Positions 25,374-34,555 of a stretch of 64,000 nt of DNA are shown here, piece after piece (within the stretch, counting starts at the first letter, position 1; every line of letters starts with the position of its first letter). The DNA comes from JACKFE01 sp050248735 (GTDB taxonomy: Bacteria; Nitrospirota; Nitrospiria; Nitrospirales; UBA8639). The stretch lies in NCBI GenBank assembly GCA_050248735.1, contig JBFWRU010000001.1, positions 248,001 through 312,000 of the forward strand, in the 5' to 3' direction. The notes under the pieces were generated by a model. The model worked only from the letters and a program-made list of their open reading frames with translations, had not been told where the DNA came from and searched no databases. The position numbers and the translations under genes were made by a program.

Positions 25374-27302
25374 ATGGGTGATCAAGTCGGACAAGCGGTT
25401 GACGGTAACCTCGTTTACATTCCTTATACGGAATTTGAACGCATTCGTTCACTCAGCATATCTCGGGGGACCCGGGTCAGCCTCTTTGCCGATATGTGTC
25501 GATTCAATGTGCTCTATATGATCGCCAGAGCCGGGTCCGGTCATATTGGAAGCAGCTTCAGCAGTTTGGATATTGTCAGTTGGTTATTGCTGGAGGAATT
25601 GGATTTGGCTCCAACGCCTCAATCTCCCGGTGATGTGTTCTTGAGTTCAAAGGGCCATGATGCGCCTGGGTATTATTCGGCCTTGATCGGACTGGGGAAA
25701 TTAGATTTTGAGCTCCTTCATAAGCTTCGTCGGATTGATGGATTGCCTGGTCACCCTGATGTAGCGACCACGGGGATCGCCACCAATACAGGATCGCTCG
25801 GCATGGGTATTTCAAAGGCCAAAGGCATGGTCTGGGCCAATCGGTTCTTCAGTCGATCAGGACGGGTTTTCGTAATGACCGGAGACGGGGAACTGCAAGA
25901 GGGACAGTTTTGGGAGTCACTAATTTCCGCCGCGAACCATGGGCTGCATGAAATTACGGCCATTATCGACCATAATAAATTACAGTCGGATACATTTGTG
26001 AAACAGGTGTCTGATCTCGGGGATTTGGAGGCCAAACTTCAGGCGTTTGGTTGGCGTGTGGAGCGCTGTGATGGACATGATCTCGCTGCGTTTGAGAAGA
26101 CCCTTCATTCGCTACGTGGGGAAACCCGTCCCCAGATTATTATTGCAGATACGATTAAGGGGCGAGGAGTTTCATTTATGGAGCATACCACGCTGGATTC
26201 CGATGTGGCGATGTATCGATTCCACAGCGGGGCTCCGGATGCCGATTCCTATCAACGGGCTATCGGAGAAATCAAAAATCGTCTTAGTCAACGAATCAAA
26301 GAGGTTAGCGCGGAACCGATCAAATTTGAAAATATTCAAAATGAAGAAAAAGTGCCTGTTTCGCCAAAAGCCCAACGGTTGATCCCTGCCTATTCTCAAG
26401 CTTTACTCCTCCAAGCTGAAAAACACAAAAATCTGGTGGTGTTGGATGCCGATCTGGTTCTTGATACGGGCCTCATTCCTTTTCGCGATCGCTATCCCGA
26501 AAGGTTTTTCGAGTGTGGTATTGCCGAGCAGGATATGGTCTCTATGGCGGGCGGCATGGCCTTAAAAGGGTTGATTCCCCTTGTCCATTCCTTTGCCTGC
26601 TTTCTCTCGGCTCGACCGAATGAACAAATCTATAATAACGCCAGTGAAAAAACCAAGGTCATTTATGTCGGTTCCTTGGCTGGGGTCATTCCAGGTGGGC
26701 CTGGCCATTCTCATCAGGCTGTGCGAGATATTTCAACTCTTGCGGCCATTCCAAATCTTATCTCGATGGAGCCGTCGTGCGAGGATGAAGTGAATTTACT
26801 CTTAAATTGGTGTCTCAACGAGACTGATGAGAGTTCCTATTTGAGGCTCGTTTCGATTCCCTGTGAAATCCCCTTTCAACTCCCCAAGAGCTATCGGCCC
26901 AACCTGGGTCAGGGAGTGACGTTAGTAGAAGGAACAGATGTTGTTTTAATCGCCTATGGACCGGTCCTCTTGAGTGCAGCGGTGGAAGCTGCGGATCATC
27001 TTTTGAAAGAAAAAGGGATGACTGTCAAAGTACTTAATCTGCCCTGGTTGAATCGGATTGATGATAAATGGTTACGGCAAGCTGTTGGGAACTGTCCTCG
27101 CGCTTTCTGTCTGGATAACCACTACCAAATTGGGGGTCAAGGCGAATTGATTGCTAAGACGTTTGCCGCCTGGCCCAACAATCAAATTGATGTCCAATTT
27201 ATTGGGTTAACAAATTTTCCTTCCTGTGGAACAAATTCGGAGGTCCTTAGTGCAGAAAAGCTTGACCCGGAACATTTGATTAGGAAATTAACTGAACAAT
27301 AA
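25374..27302 (+). CDS. Transketolase, full-length, within the glycan locus
   Basis: A 642-residue thiamine-diphosphate enzyme containing both halves that many sugar clusters encode separately. The TPP/metal site is GDGELQEGQFWES with DHNKLQSD (about residues 165-205), the pyrimidine part FFECGIAEQDMVSMAGG with the catalytic Glu near 382, and a C-terminal transketolase domain (LIAYGPVLLSAAVEAA). Transketolases move two-carbon ketol units between sugars. Its closeness to the NeuB-like module (12 bases after the CMP-sugar synthase) suggests it builds or cleaves a sugar precursor there instead of serving central metabolism. Confidence 0.85.
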   Translation: MGDQVGQAVDGNLVYIPYTEFERIRSLSISRGTRVSLFADMCRFNVLYMIARAGSGHIGSSFSSLDIVSWLLLEELDLAPTPQSPGDVFLSSKGHDAPGYYSALIGLGKLDFELLHKLRRIDGLPGHPDVATTGIATNTGSLGMGISKAKGMVWANRFFSRSGRVFVMTGDGELQEGQFWESLISAANHGLHEITAIIDHNKLQSDTFVKQVSDLGDLEAKLQAFGWRVERCDGHDLAAFEKTLHSLRGETRPQIIIADTIKGRGVSFMEHTTLDSDVAMYRFHSGAPDADSYQRAIGEIKNRLSQRIKEVSAEPIKFENIQNEEKVPVSPKAQRLIPAYSQALLLQAEKHKNLVVLDADLVLDTGLIPFRDRYPERFFECGIAEQDMVSMAGGMALKGLIPLVHSFACFLSARPNEQIYNNASEKTKVIYVGSLAGVIPGGPGHSHQAVRDISTLAAIPNLISMEPSCEDEVNLLLNWCLNETDESSYLRLVSIPCEIPFQLPKSYRPNLGQGVTLVEGTDVVLIAYGPVLLSAAVEAADHLLKEKGMTVKVLNLPWLNRIDDKWLRQAVGNCPRAFCLDNHYQIGGQGELIAKTFAAWPNNQIDVQFIGLTNFPSCGTNSEVLSAEKLDPEHLIRKLTEQ

Positions 27303-27381
27303 ATTTAGCAACTCTTCCTTATTAGACTAATGGCTAATCGATTTTTGAAGCCATATATGATTCGCAAAATCGGATGTTAAT

Positions 27382-28857
27382 ATGAAAATTCAATTCGAGC
27401 TTGCTCAGGAGTCCCATAGTCGCCATTTCACTACCATTATTAAAGAATTGATGCATCGCGGCCATCGAGTTATCACGACTGCATGCACGAAAGACTGTCC
27501 TGCATTGGTTGAACGCAAAGTCGCTTCTGGTGATCACAGAAAGTTAATGGCCTTTCAGGCCCATATTCGGAATGATGAATGGGGCCCTCTCAGTTATTTA
27601 TTGCGAGCTAGTCGTGATTATTTGCGCTATCTAACTCCTGAGCATGTTCAATCGATGATTATCCGGGATCGAATACGAAACATGTTGGATTCAGGGTTGC
27701 AAGAAGTTGACTCAGAAATGGGGGCCGAGTTTCGCAAAGTATTGGATAAATTTTCTTCTGATTCCAATGCGTTGTCTTCCATCGATAAAATCCTTGAAGG
27801 GATTGAACAGTTGATTCCTCCTCATCCCCTTATGATGAACTATCTCAAAAATATCGCGGCGGATGTATTTTGTGTGACTCCTCTGATAGTCACGCAATAT
27901 GGTCAGGCTGATCTCATCAAGGCCGCCAAAGCCATTGGGATCCCGACGGTTTTTTTGGTCGGCAGTTGGGACAATCTGACTACCAAAGGTACGGTGCATG
28001 TTCAACCTGATTCCACTTTGGTCTGGAATGAAATTCAACGTCAAGAAGCTTCCGTATTTCATAATATCCCATCTGAAAAAGTGAAAGTTGTCGGAGCTGC
28101 CCGTTTTGACGAATTTTGGGACCGATCGATTGAAGAGGATCGTGACTTCTATTGCCACCAATTCCAATTTGATCCTTCAAGGCCAATAATCACGTACTTA
28201 GGGTCTAGTAACCTTGTATCCGGAGATGAGCGTCCTTTCGTTTTAAAATGGATTAATGCATTGCGAGGATCACCAAGTCCTCTAGTGGCCACAGCGAATA
28301 TCCTAATTCGCCCTCATCCAAAGTTTTCCAAAGGATGGAGAGAATACTTTTTGAATATTGATGGAGTGGCCGTCAATATTTCCAAGGTGCCAACGGTCAA
28401 AGCACTCAACAACGACAGAGATCTTTATCATTGCTTAGCACATTCACGGGCGGTGGTTGGAGCCAATACCAGTGCAGAGCTGGAAGCAGCCATCCTTGGC
28501 CGCCCGGTATTTACCATAATAGATAAAGAATTAAAAACGGGACAAGAAGGGACTATTCACTTTGCGTATTTGGCCGGGCAGTTGGCCAAAATAGGGCTTA
28601 CAATGGATGAACATATCTTGCATTTACAGGAAGAGTTATCCCTGCCTGATGATTGTAATCGTAACCATGTATTTTTAGAAAATTTTTTGCGGCCTGGAGG
28701 GTTAGATCGGCGAGCTTGTGAAATTACCGCCAATGCAATTGAATGTGCCAGTAGTAGTTTTCAAAGGCAAGGCGCTTCCGAATTTAAATCTCTAGTGGGG
28801 AGCCCTGTCTGGAAAGATGGATGGGCAGCACGATTATTCCAACGCCTGCTCCCCTAA
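27382..28857 (+). CDS. GT-B-fold-like surface polysaccharide biosynthesis protein
   Basis: A 491-residue soluble protein. It begins like a GT-B glycosyltransferase (MKIQFELAQESHSRHFTTII). Later it has PTVFLVGSWDNLTTKG, VKVVGAARFDEF, ILIRPHPKFSKGW and AVVGANTSAELEAAILGRPVFTI, which match the C-terminal nucleotide-sugar half of CDP-glycerol glycerophosphotransferase and epimerase-like GT-B enzymes. Donor and acceptor are unknown. It follows the transketolase after 79 bases and precedes a methyltransferase by 15 bases. Confidence 0.6.
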   Translation: MKIQFELAQESHSRHFTTIIKELMHRGHRVITTACTKDCPALVERKVASGDHRKLMAFQAHIRNDEWGPLSYLLRASRDYLRYLTPEHVQSMIIRDRIRNMLDSGLQEVDSEMGAEFRKVLDKFSSDSNALSSIDKILEGIEQLIPPHPLMMNYLKNIAADVFCVTPLIVTQYGQADLIKAAKAIGIPTVFLVGSWDNLTTKGTVHVQPDSTLVWNEIQRQEASVFHNIPSEKVKVVGAARFDEFWDRSIEEDRDFYCHQFQFDPSRPIITYLGSSNLVSGDERPFVLKWINALRGSPSPLVATANILIRPHPKFSKGWREYFLNIDGVAVNISKVPTVKALNNDRDLYHCLAHSRAVVGANTSAELEAAILGRPVFTIIDKELKTGQEGTIHFAYLAGQLAKIGLTMDEHILHLQEELSLPDDCNRNHVFLENFLRPGGLDRRACEITANAIECASSSFQRQGASEFKSLVGSPVWKDGWAARLFQRLLP

Positions 28858-28872
28858 TGGTAGGACTCTGTT

Positions 28873-29634
28873 ATGCATTTCAAAGAGGAACTTTATGCGC
28901 AATATTTTAAGTCGCATATCCTTCCCCGGAAAGGACCACTTAGCATCGAACAACTGAACAAAAAATTGAAGGTGTTTGATTTGCATTTTGGCAGCTTCCT
29001 ACCTAAGAATTGCAATGCAAAAATCATCGATGCGGGTTGTGGAAATGGCAGTTTAGTCTATTGGCTCCACAAGAAGGGTTACGTTCATGCGTGTGGGGTA
29101 GATGGAAGTGCGGATCAAATCGCTGAAGGAAAGGGGCTAGGTATTAATAATCTCGAATCCATAGATCTCGTGGGCCATCTCAGTGAACAAGTGGAAACCT
29201 TCGATGTCATTTTTTTGCGTGATGTAGTAGAACATTTTAGAAAAGAGGAAGTCTTGCCTCTCTTAAAATTGTGTCATTCGGCCCTGAAGCCTGGAGGAAA
29301 ATTGGTAATTCAAGTTCCCAATGGTGCCTCTCCTTTCGTTGGGCGCGTATTGTTTGGGGACTTTACCCATGAAACAGCCTATACCGAATCAAGCCTTTCT
29401 CAGCTTTTTTATGTTGCCGGATATGAAGATTTTTGTGCCAGTCCCTTTTTGCCGCATGTGCCGAAAATTACGTGGCGCTCAATGTTTAGTCGTCCCGGAC
29501 GTTCAGCGATTGCTCGAAAATTGGCATGGGATGTTGTGTCCAGGTTGTATGACTTTATGTTGTTTTCGGAAATTGGACGCCATACTACGGTAACGACTTT
29601 TAATCTTATCGCTACGGCAAGCCGTCCCCGATGA
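28873..29634 (+). CDS. Class I SAM-dependent methyltransferase
   Basis: A 253-residue methyltransferase. Motif I is IIDAGCGNGSLVYWL near residue 50. The acidic end of strand 2 is ACGVDGSADQI, and FDVIFLRDVVEHF with LKPGGKLVIQVPNG forms the rest of the UbiE/COQ5-like fold. It is presumably a glycan O- or N-methyltransferase, since its stop overlaps the start of a heptosyltransferase-like gene (ATGA). The acceptor is unknown. Confidence 0.8.
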   Translation: MHFKEELYAQYFKSHILPRKGPLSIEQLNKKLKVFDLHFGSFLPKNCNAKIIDAGCGNGSLVYWLHKKGYVHACGVDGSADQIAEGKGLGINNLESIDLVGHLSEQVETFDVIFLRDVVEHFRKEEVLPLLKLCHSALKPGGKLVIQVPNGASPFVGRVLFGDFTHETAYTESSLSQLFYVAGYEDFCASPFLPHVPKITWRSMFSRPGRSAIARKLAWDVVSRLYDFMLFSEIGRHTTVTTFNLIATASRPR

Positions 29635-30938
29635 AGGCTGGTAATCGCTCCATGGTGCTTAGTCGCCGACTTGATCATGATACCATGATTGCCCGAGCTC
29701 AAAGTTCTAAGAAAAAGAAGAGTCTCCAAGGCTGGGCAAAACGGTTCGTTTTTTTTCTGTTAGGAAAAAGATCCGAATACATCAGAAAAGTCTTAGTCAA
29801 ATTGATGCTTCGGCATTATGCCTCTTGGTTGCCAAATCCCAATCGTTTCCCGTCACCTACGGATGTACGCCAAGTTGTATTGTTCGGTGATATGGGGATT
29901 GGTAACTTTATCATGTTTACGCCACTGTTAAGAGCAATTCGCGAATATTTCCAGGAAGCTGAAATAGTCCTTTTGTTTACGAAAAAACGAGGGAGTGATT
30001 TAGTTGCCAATCGGTTGGATAGCATTGATAGGTGTATTTTTCTGAATGCACCTGCTAAGCCAACTATTAAAGCCCTGAGGAACATCCTTGTCAAACTCCG
30101 TCAGCAAGGAGTGTTTCGCCCAGATGTGGTGGTTGGGCGATTTAGTGGAAGCTCTTACGTTCCCATTCTAGCCTGTCTTTTGCGCGGAAAATGGCGTGTG
30201 GGACATAGTAGTAGCGCCGGATATGTAGCATTTATGGATAGGGTGTTTAATTATCCTGTGCCTATGAGGTCTGAGGAACATGAAGTTGAGCGAAATCTCA
30301 ATCTGGCCAGACAATTGGGAGTACCTATTTCAGCAGTCAAACTTGAATTTCCAATTTTCCATAATGATGAATATGATTCGATAGCAACGGCCAATTCCCA
30401 TGGGCTCGTTTTTGAGAGGCTTGTGTGTTTACAAATTGGGACCAGTGTGTTGCAAAGCTGGAAACGGTGGCCTGCCGAATCGTGGAGGGAGCTTATTGAG
30501 CAATTGTCGAGTCGTGGTATTCAATTGGCCTTGCTGGGATCAACCGATGAACGAATAATTGTCGACGAAATTGCCCAGGATCACATCAAGGAAAATTCGA
30601 TAGTGAATTTATGCGGTAAAATGAACCTTGGGGCCACAGGGGATTTTCTGAGGCGTTCTCGTCTTTTGATCTGCAATGATAGTGGACTAATGCATGTTGG
30701 TGCAGCAGTTGGAATCCCAATTATTGGGCTATTTGGTCCTACAGAATATGCCCGCACCAGACCCTATGCTGAGAATGTTGTCGCTATGCGTGGCACCTGC
30801 CATTGTAATGTTGGAACTTTGTTCGATCGGGTAACAGTGGAAAAAATTGCACAATGCAATCGGCCATGTCTTGGGTCTATCAGGGCAGAAGATGTTGCTG
30901 CGGAGACATTCAAAATTTTGAGATACCCCAATGGGTGA
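29631..30938 (+). CDS. Glycosyltransferase family 9 (heptosyltransferase-like)
   Basis: A 435-residue GT-B enzyme of the ADP-heptose:LPS heptosyltransferase family. Visible marks are VVLFGDMGIGNFIMFTPLLRAIRE near residue 80, LVCLQIGTSVLQSWKRWPAESW near 263, and the donor-site segment RRSRLLICNDSGLMHVGAAVGIPIIGLFGPTEYARTRPY (residues about 342-380), which is a family signature. A basic N-terminal extension of about 70 residues precedes the domain. It overlaps the methyltransferases on both sides, by 4 and 8 bases. Confidence 0.85.
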   Translation: MKAGNRSMVLSRRLDHDTMIARAQSSKKKKSLQGWAKRFVFFLLGKRSEYIRKVLVKLMLRHYASWLPNPNRFPSPTDVRQVVLFGDMGIGNFIMFTPLLRAIREYFQEAEIVLLFTKKRGSDLVANRLDSIDRCIFLNAPAKPTIKALRNILVKLRQQGVFRPDVVVGRFSGSSYVPILACLLRGKWRVGHSSSAGYVAFMDRVFNYPVPMRSEEHEVERNLNLARQLGVPISAVKLEFPIFHNDEYDSIATANSHGLVFERLVCLQIGTSVLQSWKRWPAESWRELIEQLSSRGIQLALLGSTDERIIVDEIAQDHIKENSIVNLCGKMNLGATGDFLRRSRLLICNDSGLMHVGAAVGIPIIGLFGPTEYARTRPYAENVVAMRGTCHCNVGTLFDRVTVEKIAQCNRPCLGSIRAEDVAAETFKILRYPNG

Positions 30939-31911
30939 AGTGATGGAATACCACCCAACGGTTATCGCCAACGTACCGTGTTGTGTGTGCGAATCAGAAA
31001 AGTCTCAAGAATTTTTCAACTGTCGATTTGACAAATTTCATTATTCTGGGGTTTTTCACATGCGGCGATGTTCGGAATGTGATCTGTTGTTTTGTTCTCC
31101 TCGACTTTCCGAGCAGGGCATTGCTGCTCTCTACGATGCGAATTACTATGTTTTTCAAAAGAAGGACGCCGATTCTTTTGCCCGTACTGCTCAAATCTAT
31201 CAACGTACTATTGGAAGGATTCCAGCTAATGTGCCTAAGCGTGTGGTTGAAGTTGGGAGTGGTAAAGGATATTTACTCTCGGTATTGCATGAACTTGGAT
31301 GGCAGAGTTATGGCATAGAGATTTCCGAGCATGCAGCCCGATACTCTCAAGAGCAATTTGGTGTTCCAACTTACTCGGGTACGCTTGACCAATATCTCGA
31401 AAGTAGTAATTTGCAAGAGCCATTTCCGCTCACCCTTTGTATCGATATCATCGAGCATGTGCCTGCTCCTGAGATATTTGTTCACGGCCTAGCCCGACTT
31501 ACCGCTCCTGGAGGATATTTGGTTATAGATACGCCAAATGGAAAAGCTGCCCATATTGAGGGTGAGGGGAGTTTGTGGCGTGGTTTTAATCCTTTCCATA
31601 TCTATGTGTTTCATTCAGAAAATATTAAAAAGCTACTAAGCCGCGCAGGATTCGAAATCATTGAAGTCTTTACGTATAACAATTTTTTGGAACGTCGGAA
31701 TCTTCACGAGGATTCAGGAACATTCCTAAGAAGGGTAAGCCAATTTATTAAACGATATGCCAGTTTTACCAACTGTGGGGTTGATTCTAATACCTCATGT
31801 GCAAAAATGTGCCAAAGGCTTCCAAATTATTTTCAGACTCAAGACAGCCAAGGTGAGTTAGCCCCGAGTCTTCGAGGTGAAAACCTTATGATTGTTGCTC
31901 GGAGGGCTTGA
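30931..31911 (+). CDS. Class I SAM-dependent methyltransferase with N-terminal zinc-ribbon-like motif
   Basis: A 326-residue protein. Residues about 13-55 hold CCVCES and CSECDLLFCSP, a four-cysteine arrangement found in front of many glycan-cluster methyltransferases. Motif I VVEVGSGKGYLLSVL lies near residue 100, and LCIDIIEHVPAPEIF with APGGYLVIDTPNG complete the methyltransferase core. A second possible start is the ATG at 30943. It likely methylates a sugar or a lipid-linked glycan; the acceptor is unknown. Confidence 0.8.
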   Translation: MGEVMEYHPTVIANVPCCVCESEKSQEFFNCRFDKFHYSGVFHMRRCSECDLLFCSPRLSEQGIAALYDANYYVFQKKDADSFARTAQIYQRTIGRIPANVPKRVVEVGSGKGYLLSVLHELGWQSYGIEISEHAARYSQEQFGVPTYSGTLDQYLESSNLQEPFPLTLCIDIIEHVPAPEIFVHGLARLTAPGGYLVIDTPNGKAAHIEGEGSLWRGFNPFHIYVFHSENIKKLLSRAGFEIIEVFTYNNFLERRNLHEDSGTFLRRVSQFIKRYASFTNCGVDSNTSCAKMCQRLPNYFQTQDSQGELAPSLRGENLMIVARRA

Positions 31912-32020
31912 TTAGATTGAAATGGCATCATTTTAGTAAGGACCTATAAAGCAAAATGTCGGATACCATTCCAATCAGAAATAGTTGGTTGAAAGTCATC
32001 ATTAGATAAGGGGGGAGACA

Positions 32021-33286
32021 ATGTTAGAGATGGCTGACAGTGTTGGTTCTCCTCCCCTAGTTTCCAGTCATGAGCAACTTCAGGTGGTATTTGGTCTGCC
32101 AGTATACAACCAATATCAAGAAAACCAATTGGAGGGGGTGATTGCATCCATTCTGGCACAAACCTGGAAAAATTTTGAGTTAGTTATTGTCGATGACGCC
32201 TCAACCGATGGAACGTGGGAGTTAGTGAAGAAGATTTCTAAGCTGGATTCACGCATCAGGGCTTTTCGGAATAAAAAGCGGCTCGGTTCGATTCGAAACT
32301 TTTGCCGATGTTTCGAAATTGCCAAACCGAAGGGGCTGTTTGCGTGGGCATCTCAACATGACTGGTATGAGCCGGAATGGCTTATAGAAATGATAAATGC
32401 CATTCAGGGTGATTCGGAGGTGGTCTTAGCCTATCCTTTTGTGAGTCAATTTGGTGGAGACGGCGACGATTTAAATTTACCTTTTCAAGAATTTGAAACG
32501 GTTGGTTTGAATGTTCATCAACGAGTGCTCAAAACCATTTGGGCTCATGAAGGAACTGGGAGCATGGTGTATGGACTGTTTCGGTCCAGTATTCTTGAAC
32601 GTTGCGGAGTATATCGCAGCTTGCTTTTCCCCGACCTTCAACTTCTCATTGAATTGGCTTTTTGGGGGTCGGTACGCCAAGTCCCTCGTGTGCTTTGGCA
32701 TCGGCGGATTGATGGAAGCTATAATATAAGAAGACAGCGTCTAAAAGGATTTGCATCCCCTCCCTGGTATACTCGTTATTCCACACAGATAGTTAATAGT
32801 GGGGCATTGCTTTGGCACCGATGTTTGTCACCTCGGGCAGGGAGTCAGAATTTTCGTTGGTGTGGGTGGATGGCTGCTCGTGAGTACTTTCTTGCTAATC
32901 CACGCTATCGGATAAATGTTAAACGTCGTCGGGCTTTTTGGCTGACGCGGGAGTTTCTATATGGAGATTTTTATGTTCCTTCCCAATTGAGTGAAACGTC
33001 TGCTTCTTCTCTCACCTCAAGAGACGAGGCGAAAAGTGAGAGTGATATTCATTTAATTAATGAACATAGTAATTCAGAACAGAAGAAGTTATTGAAAAAA
33101 ATTGCTCATGAAAGACGATTGCGTGAAGAAATGAGTGGAGAAATTAATAAACTTAAAGCCAGGGTTATGCACCTACAAACACGCTATTTATCAGTCATTG
33201 CTAAACAATCTGAAGTTTCGAGGAAAGATGGGGATGTTAGGTCAAAACAAGCTAATGAGGGTGGCATAAAGAATAGGAGGCACTAG
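32021..33286 (+). CDS. Glycosyltransferase family 2 with C-terminal coiled coil
   Basis: A 421-residue protein. The GT-A domain begins VVFGLPVYNQYQENQLEGVI, has IVDDASTDGTWEL near residue 65, and HDWYEPEWL in the place of the usual DXD. After residue 300 a basic linker leads to a charged helix with heptads (residues about 345-405, containing KKLLKKIAHERRLREEM and INKLKARVMHLQ), likely a coiled coil for pairing with a partner. GGGGGGAG precedes the ATG by a normal gap. The next gene also begins with a coiled coil, so the two products may bind each other. Confidence 0.8.
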   Translation: MLEMADSVGSPPLVSSHEQLQVVFGLPVYNQYQENQLEGVIASILAQTWKNFELVIVDDASTDGTWELVKKISKLDSRIRAFRNKKRLGSIRNFCRCFEIAKPKGLFAWASQHDWYEPEWLIEMINAIQGDSEVVLAYPFVSQFGGDGDDLNLPFQEFETVGLNVHQRVLKTIWAHEGTGSMVYGLFRSSILERCGVYRSLLFPDLQLLIELAFWGSVRQVPRVLWHRRIDGSYNIRRQRLKGFASPPWYTRYSTQIVNSGALLWHRCLSPRAGSQNFRWCGWMAAREYFLANPRYRINVKRRRAFWLTREFLYGDFYVPSQLSETSASSLTSRDEAKSESDIHLINEHSNSEQKKLLKKIAHERRLREEMSGEINKLKARVMHLQTRYLSVIAKQSEVSRKDGDVRSKQANEGGIKNRRH

Positions 33287-33334
33287 TACATTCAGGAATT
33301 TTCTGCTTTTCCACTCTATAAAGGAGCATTTATT

Positions 33335-34450
33335 TTGAATCTTGGAATTAAAAAAAAGGCTATCGGACTGGCCTCCATTTTATTGCCGACGCATCTTCAA
33401 GACACGGTTCGCAAGCTAAAGCAGGCAAGGGAATTGCGTTCAAGAGATCAAGCACAAATTAAGACGCTGGAGAATAAACTTGCCAATATAGAACGGAAGT
33501 ATCGACAGTCACGGGAAGCAGCGTCTAAGCCATTTTCGGATTTCCCGATCTCAAAGGTCATTGATTTAGTTCGAGAAATTGCTGAGAGCACACTTGATGA
33601 ACAACCTATTCAGCAACGTATTGCTTCCTATCATTCGGCTTTAGGGAAAAAAGGGTATGATTTTGTCTGGCGCGAGCGAATGCAAAGCATTCAACAAGTG
33701 ATTGAGTCTGGTGAAACCGATCTTATGCGGGCTTTACAAATTGTTCGAGGGCATGAGGAAAATCGCCGGAAAATGGGATTGGAAACTCGACGTTGGGTAA
33801 TCAATGATAAATATATGGAACTACCATGGAGACCGGCAGCGGCAGCCTACCGTAGCGCAGTTTTTGAAGCCGTATTGGCTGTGGTACGTTCCAATACCAC
33901 CAAAATTATTGAGACGGGTAGTGGTTGGGGTGAGCACTTGTGTAATATTTTTCTCAATGGTGGTCCATATGATGCGACATATTATGCTTGTGAGCTTGAG
34001 GAAGAAGGACGAAAATGTGCTCTCATGTTGGCTGCCCTTAATCCCATTTTCCGTCTTGAAGCTCGATTTTTCGACTATCTTAATCCAGATTATAGTAGGA
34101 TTCCAACCGATGGAGAGCACACTATTTTGCTAACGGCACATTCCGTGGAGCAGGTCTCCCATATTCATGAAAATTGCATTGAAGGGGTGCTTAACTTAGG
34201 AAAGCAGGTCAATGGAATCCATTTTGAACCGATGGGCTGGCAGACACAGAAGGAAAAATCGTTGAGTGAAGTAAGCCAGGTGCACCGCAATCGATGTCTT
34301 GACCTTCACTACAACGAAAATCTTTGGCCTCTTTTAAAGAAAATTGAAGGTGAGGGTCGCATCAAAATATTGAAGTGTGTTCCAAACATGATCGGTTTGG
34401 ACTACAACCCCGCAACCTTGATTGTTTGGGAAAAGATGATTGAAGATTGA
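33335..34450 (+). CDS. Methyltransferase-like protein with N-terminal coiled coil
   Basis: A 371-residue protein. Residues about 25-68 form a charged coiled coil (VRKLKQARELRSRDQAQI, LENKLANIERKYRQSRE). The region IIETGSGWGEHLCNIFLNGG near residue 190 resembles a SAM-binding motif I, followed by YYACELEEEGRKCALM and a segment HTILLTAHSVEQV in the motif IV position. The start is a TTG at 33335 with AAGGAG 8 bases ahead. It follows the coiled-coil glycosyltransferase by 48 bases. Methyltransferase activity is likely but not certain. Confidence 0.6.
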   Translation: MNLGIKKKAIGLASILLPTHLQDTVRKLKQARELRSRDQAQIKTLENKLANIERKYRQSREAASKPFSDFPISKVIDLVREIAESTLDEQPIQQRIASYHSALGKKGYDFVWRERMQSIQQVIESGETDLMRALQIVRGHEENRRKMGLETRRWVINDKYMELPWRPAAAAYRSAVFEAVLAVVRSNTTKIIETGSGWGEHLCNIFLNGGPYDATYYACELEEEGRKCALMLAALNPIFRLEARFFDYLNPDYSRIPTDGEHTILLTAHSVEQVSHIHENCIEGVLNLGKQVNGIHFEPMGWQTQKEKSLSEVSQVHRNRCLDLHYNENLWPLLKKIEGEGRIKILKCVPNMIGLDYNPATLIVWEKMIED

Positions 34451-34555
34451 CTGTGATATTGCCTTAGACGACCAGCCAACCATTAGAGGGAGTCAACTTT
34501 CCATTCTCCAACCTCATGGCTTCCATGAAATTAGTGAATTTCCTGGTGATCATCT

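Noticed and set aside
25374..27302. Reading the transketolase as 1-deoxy-xylulose-5-phosphate synthase
   Set aside because: Domain order and the GDGELQEGQFWES and AEQDM segments fit transketolase halves; DXS-specific segments were not seen.
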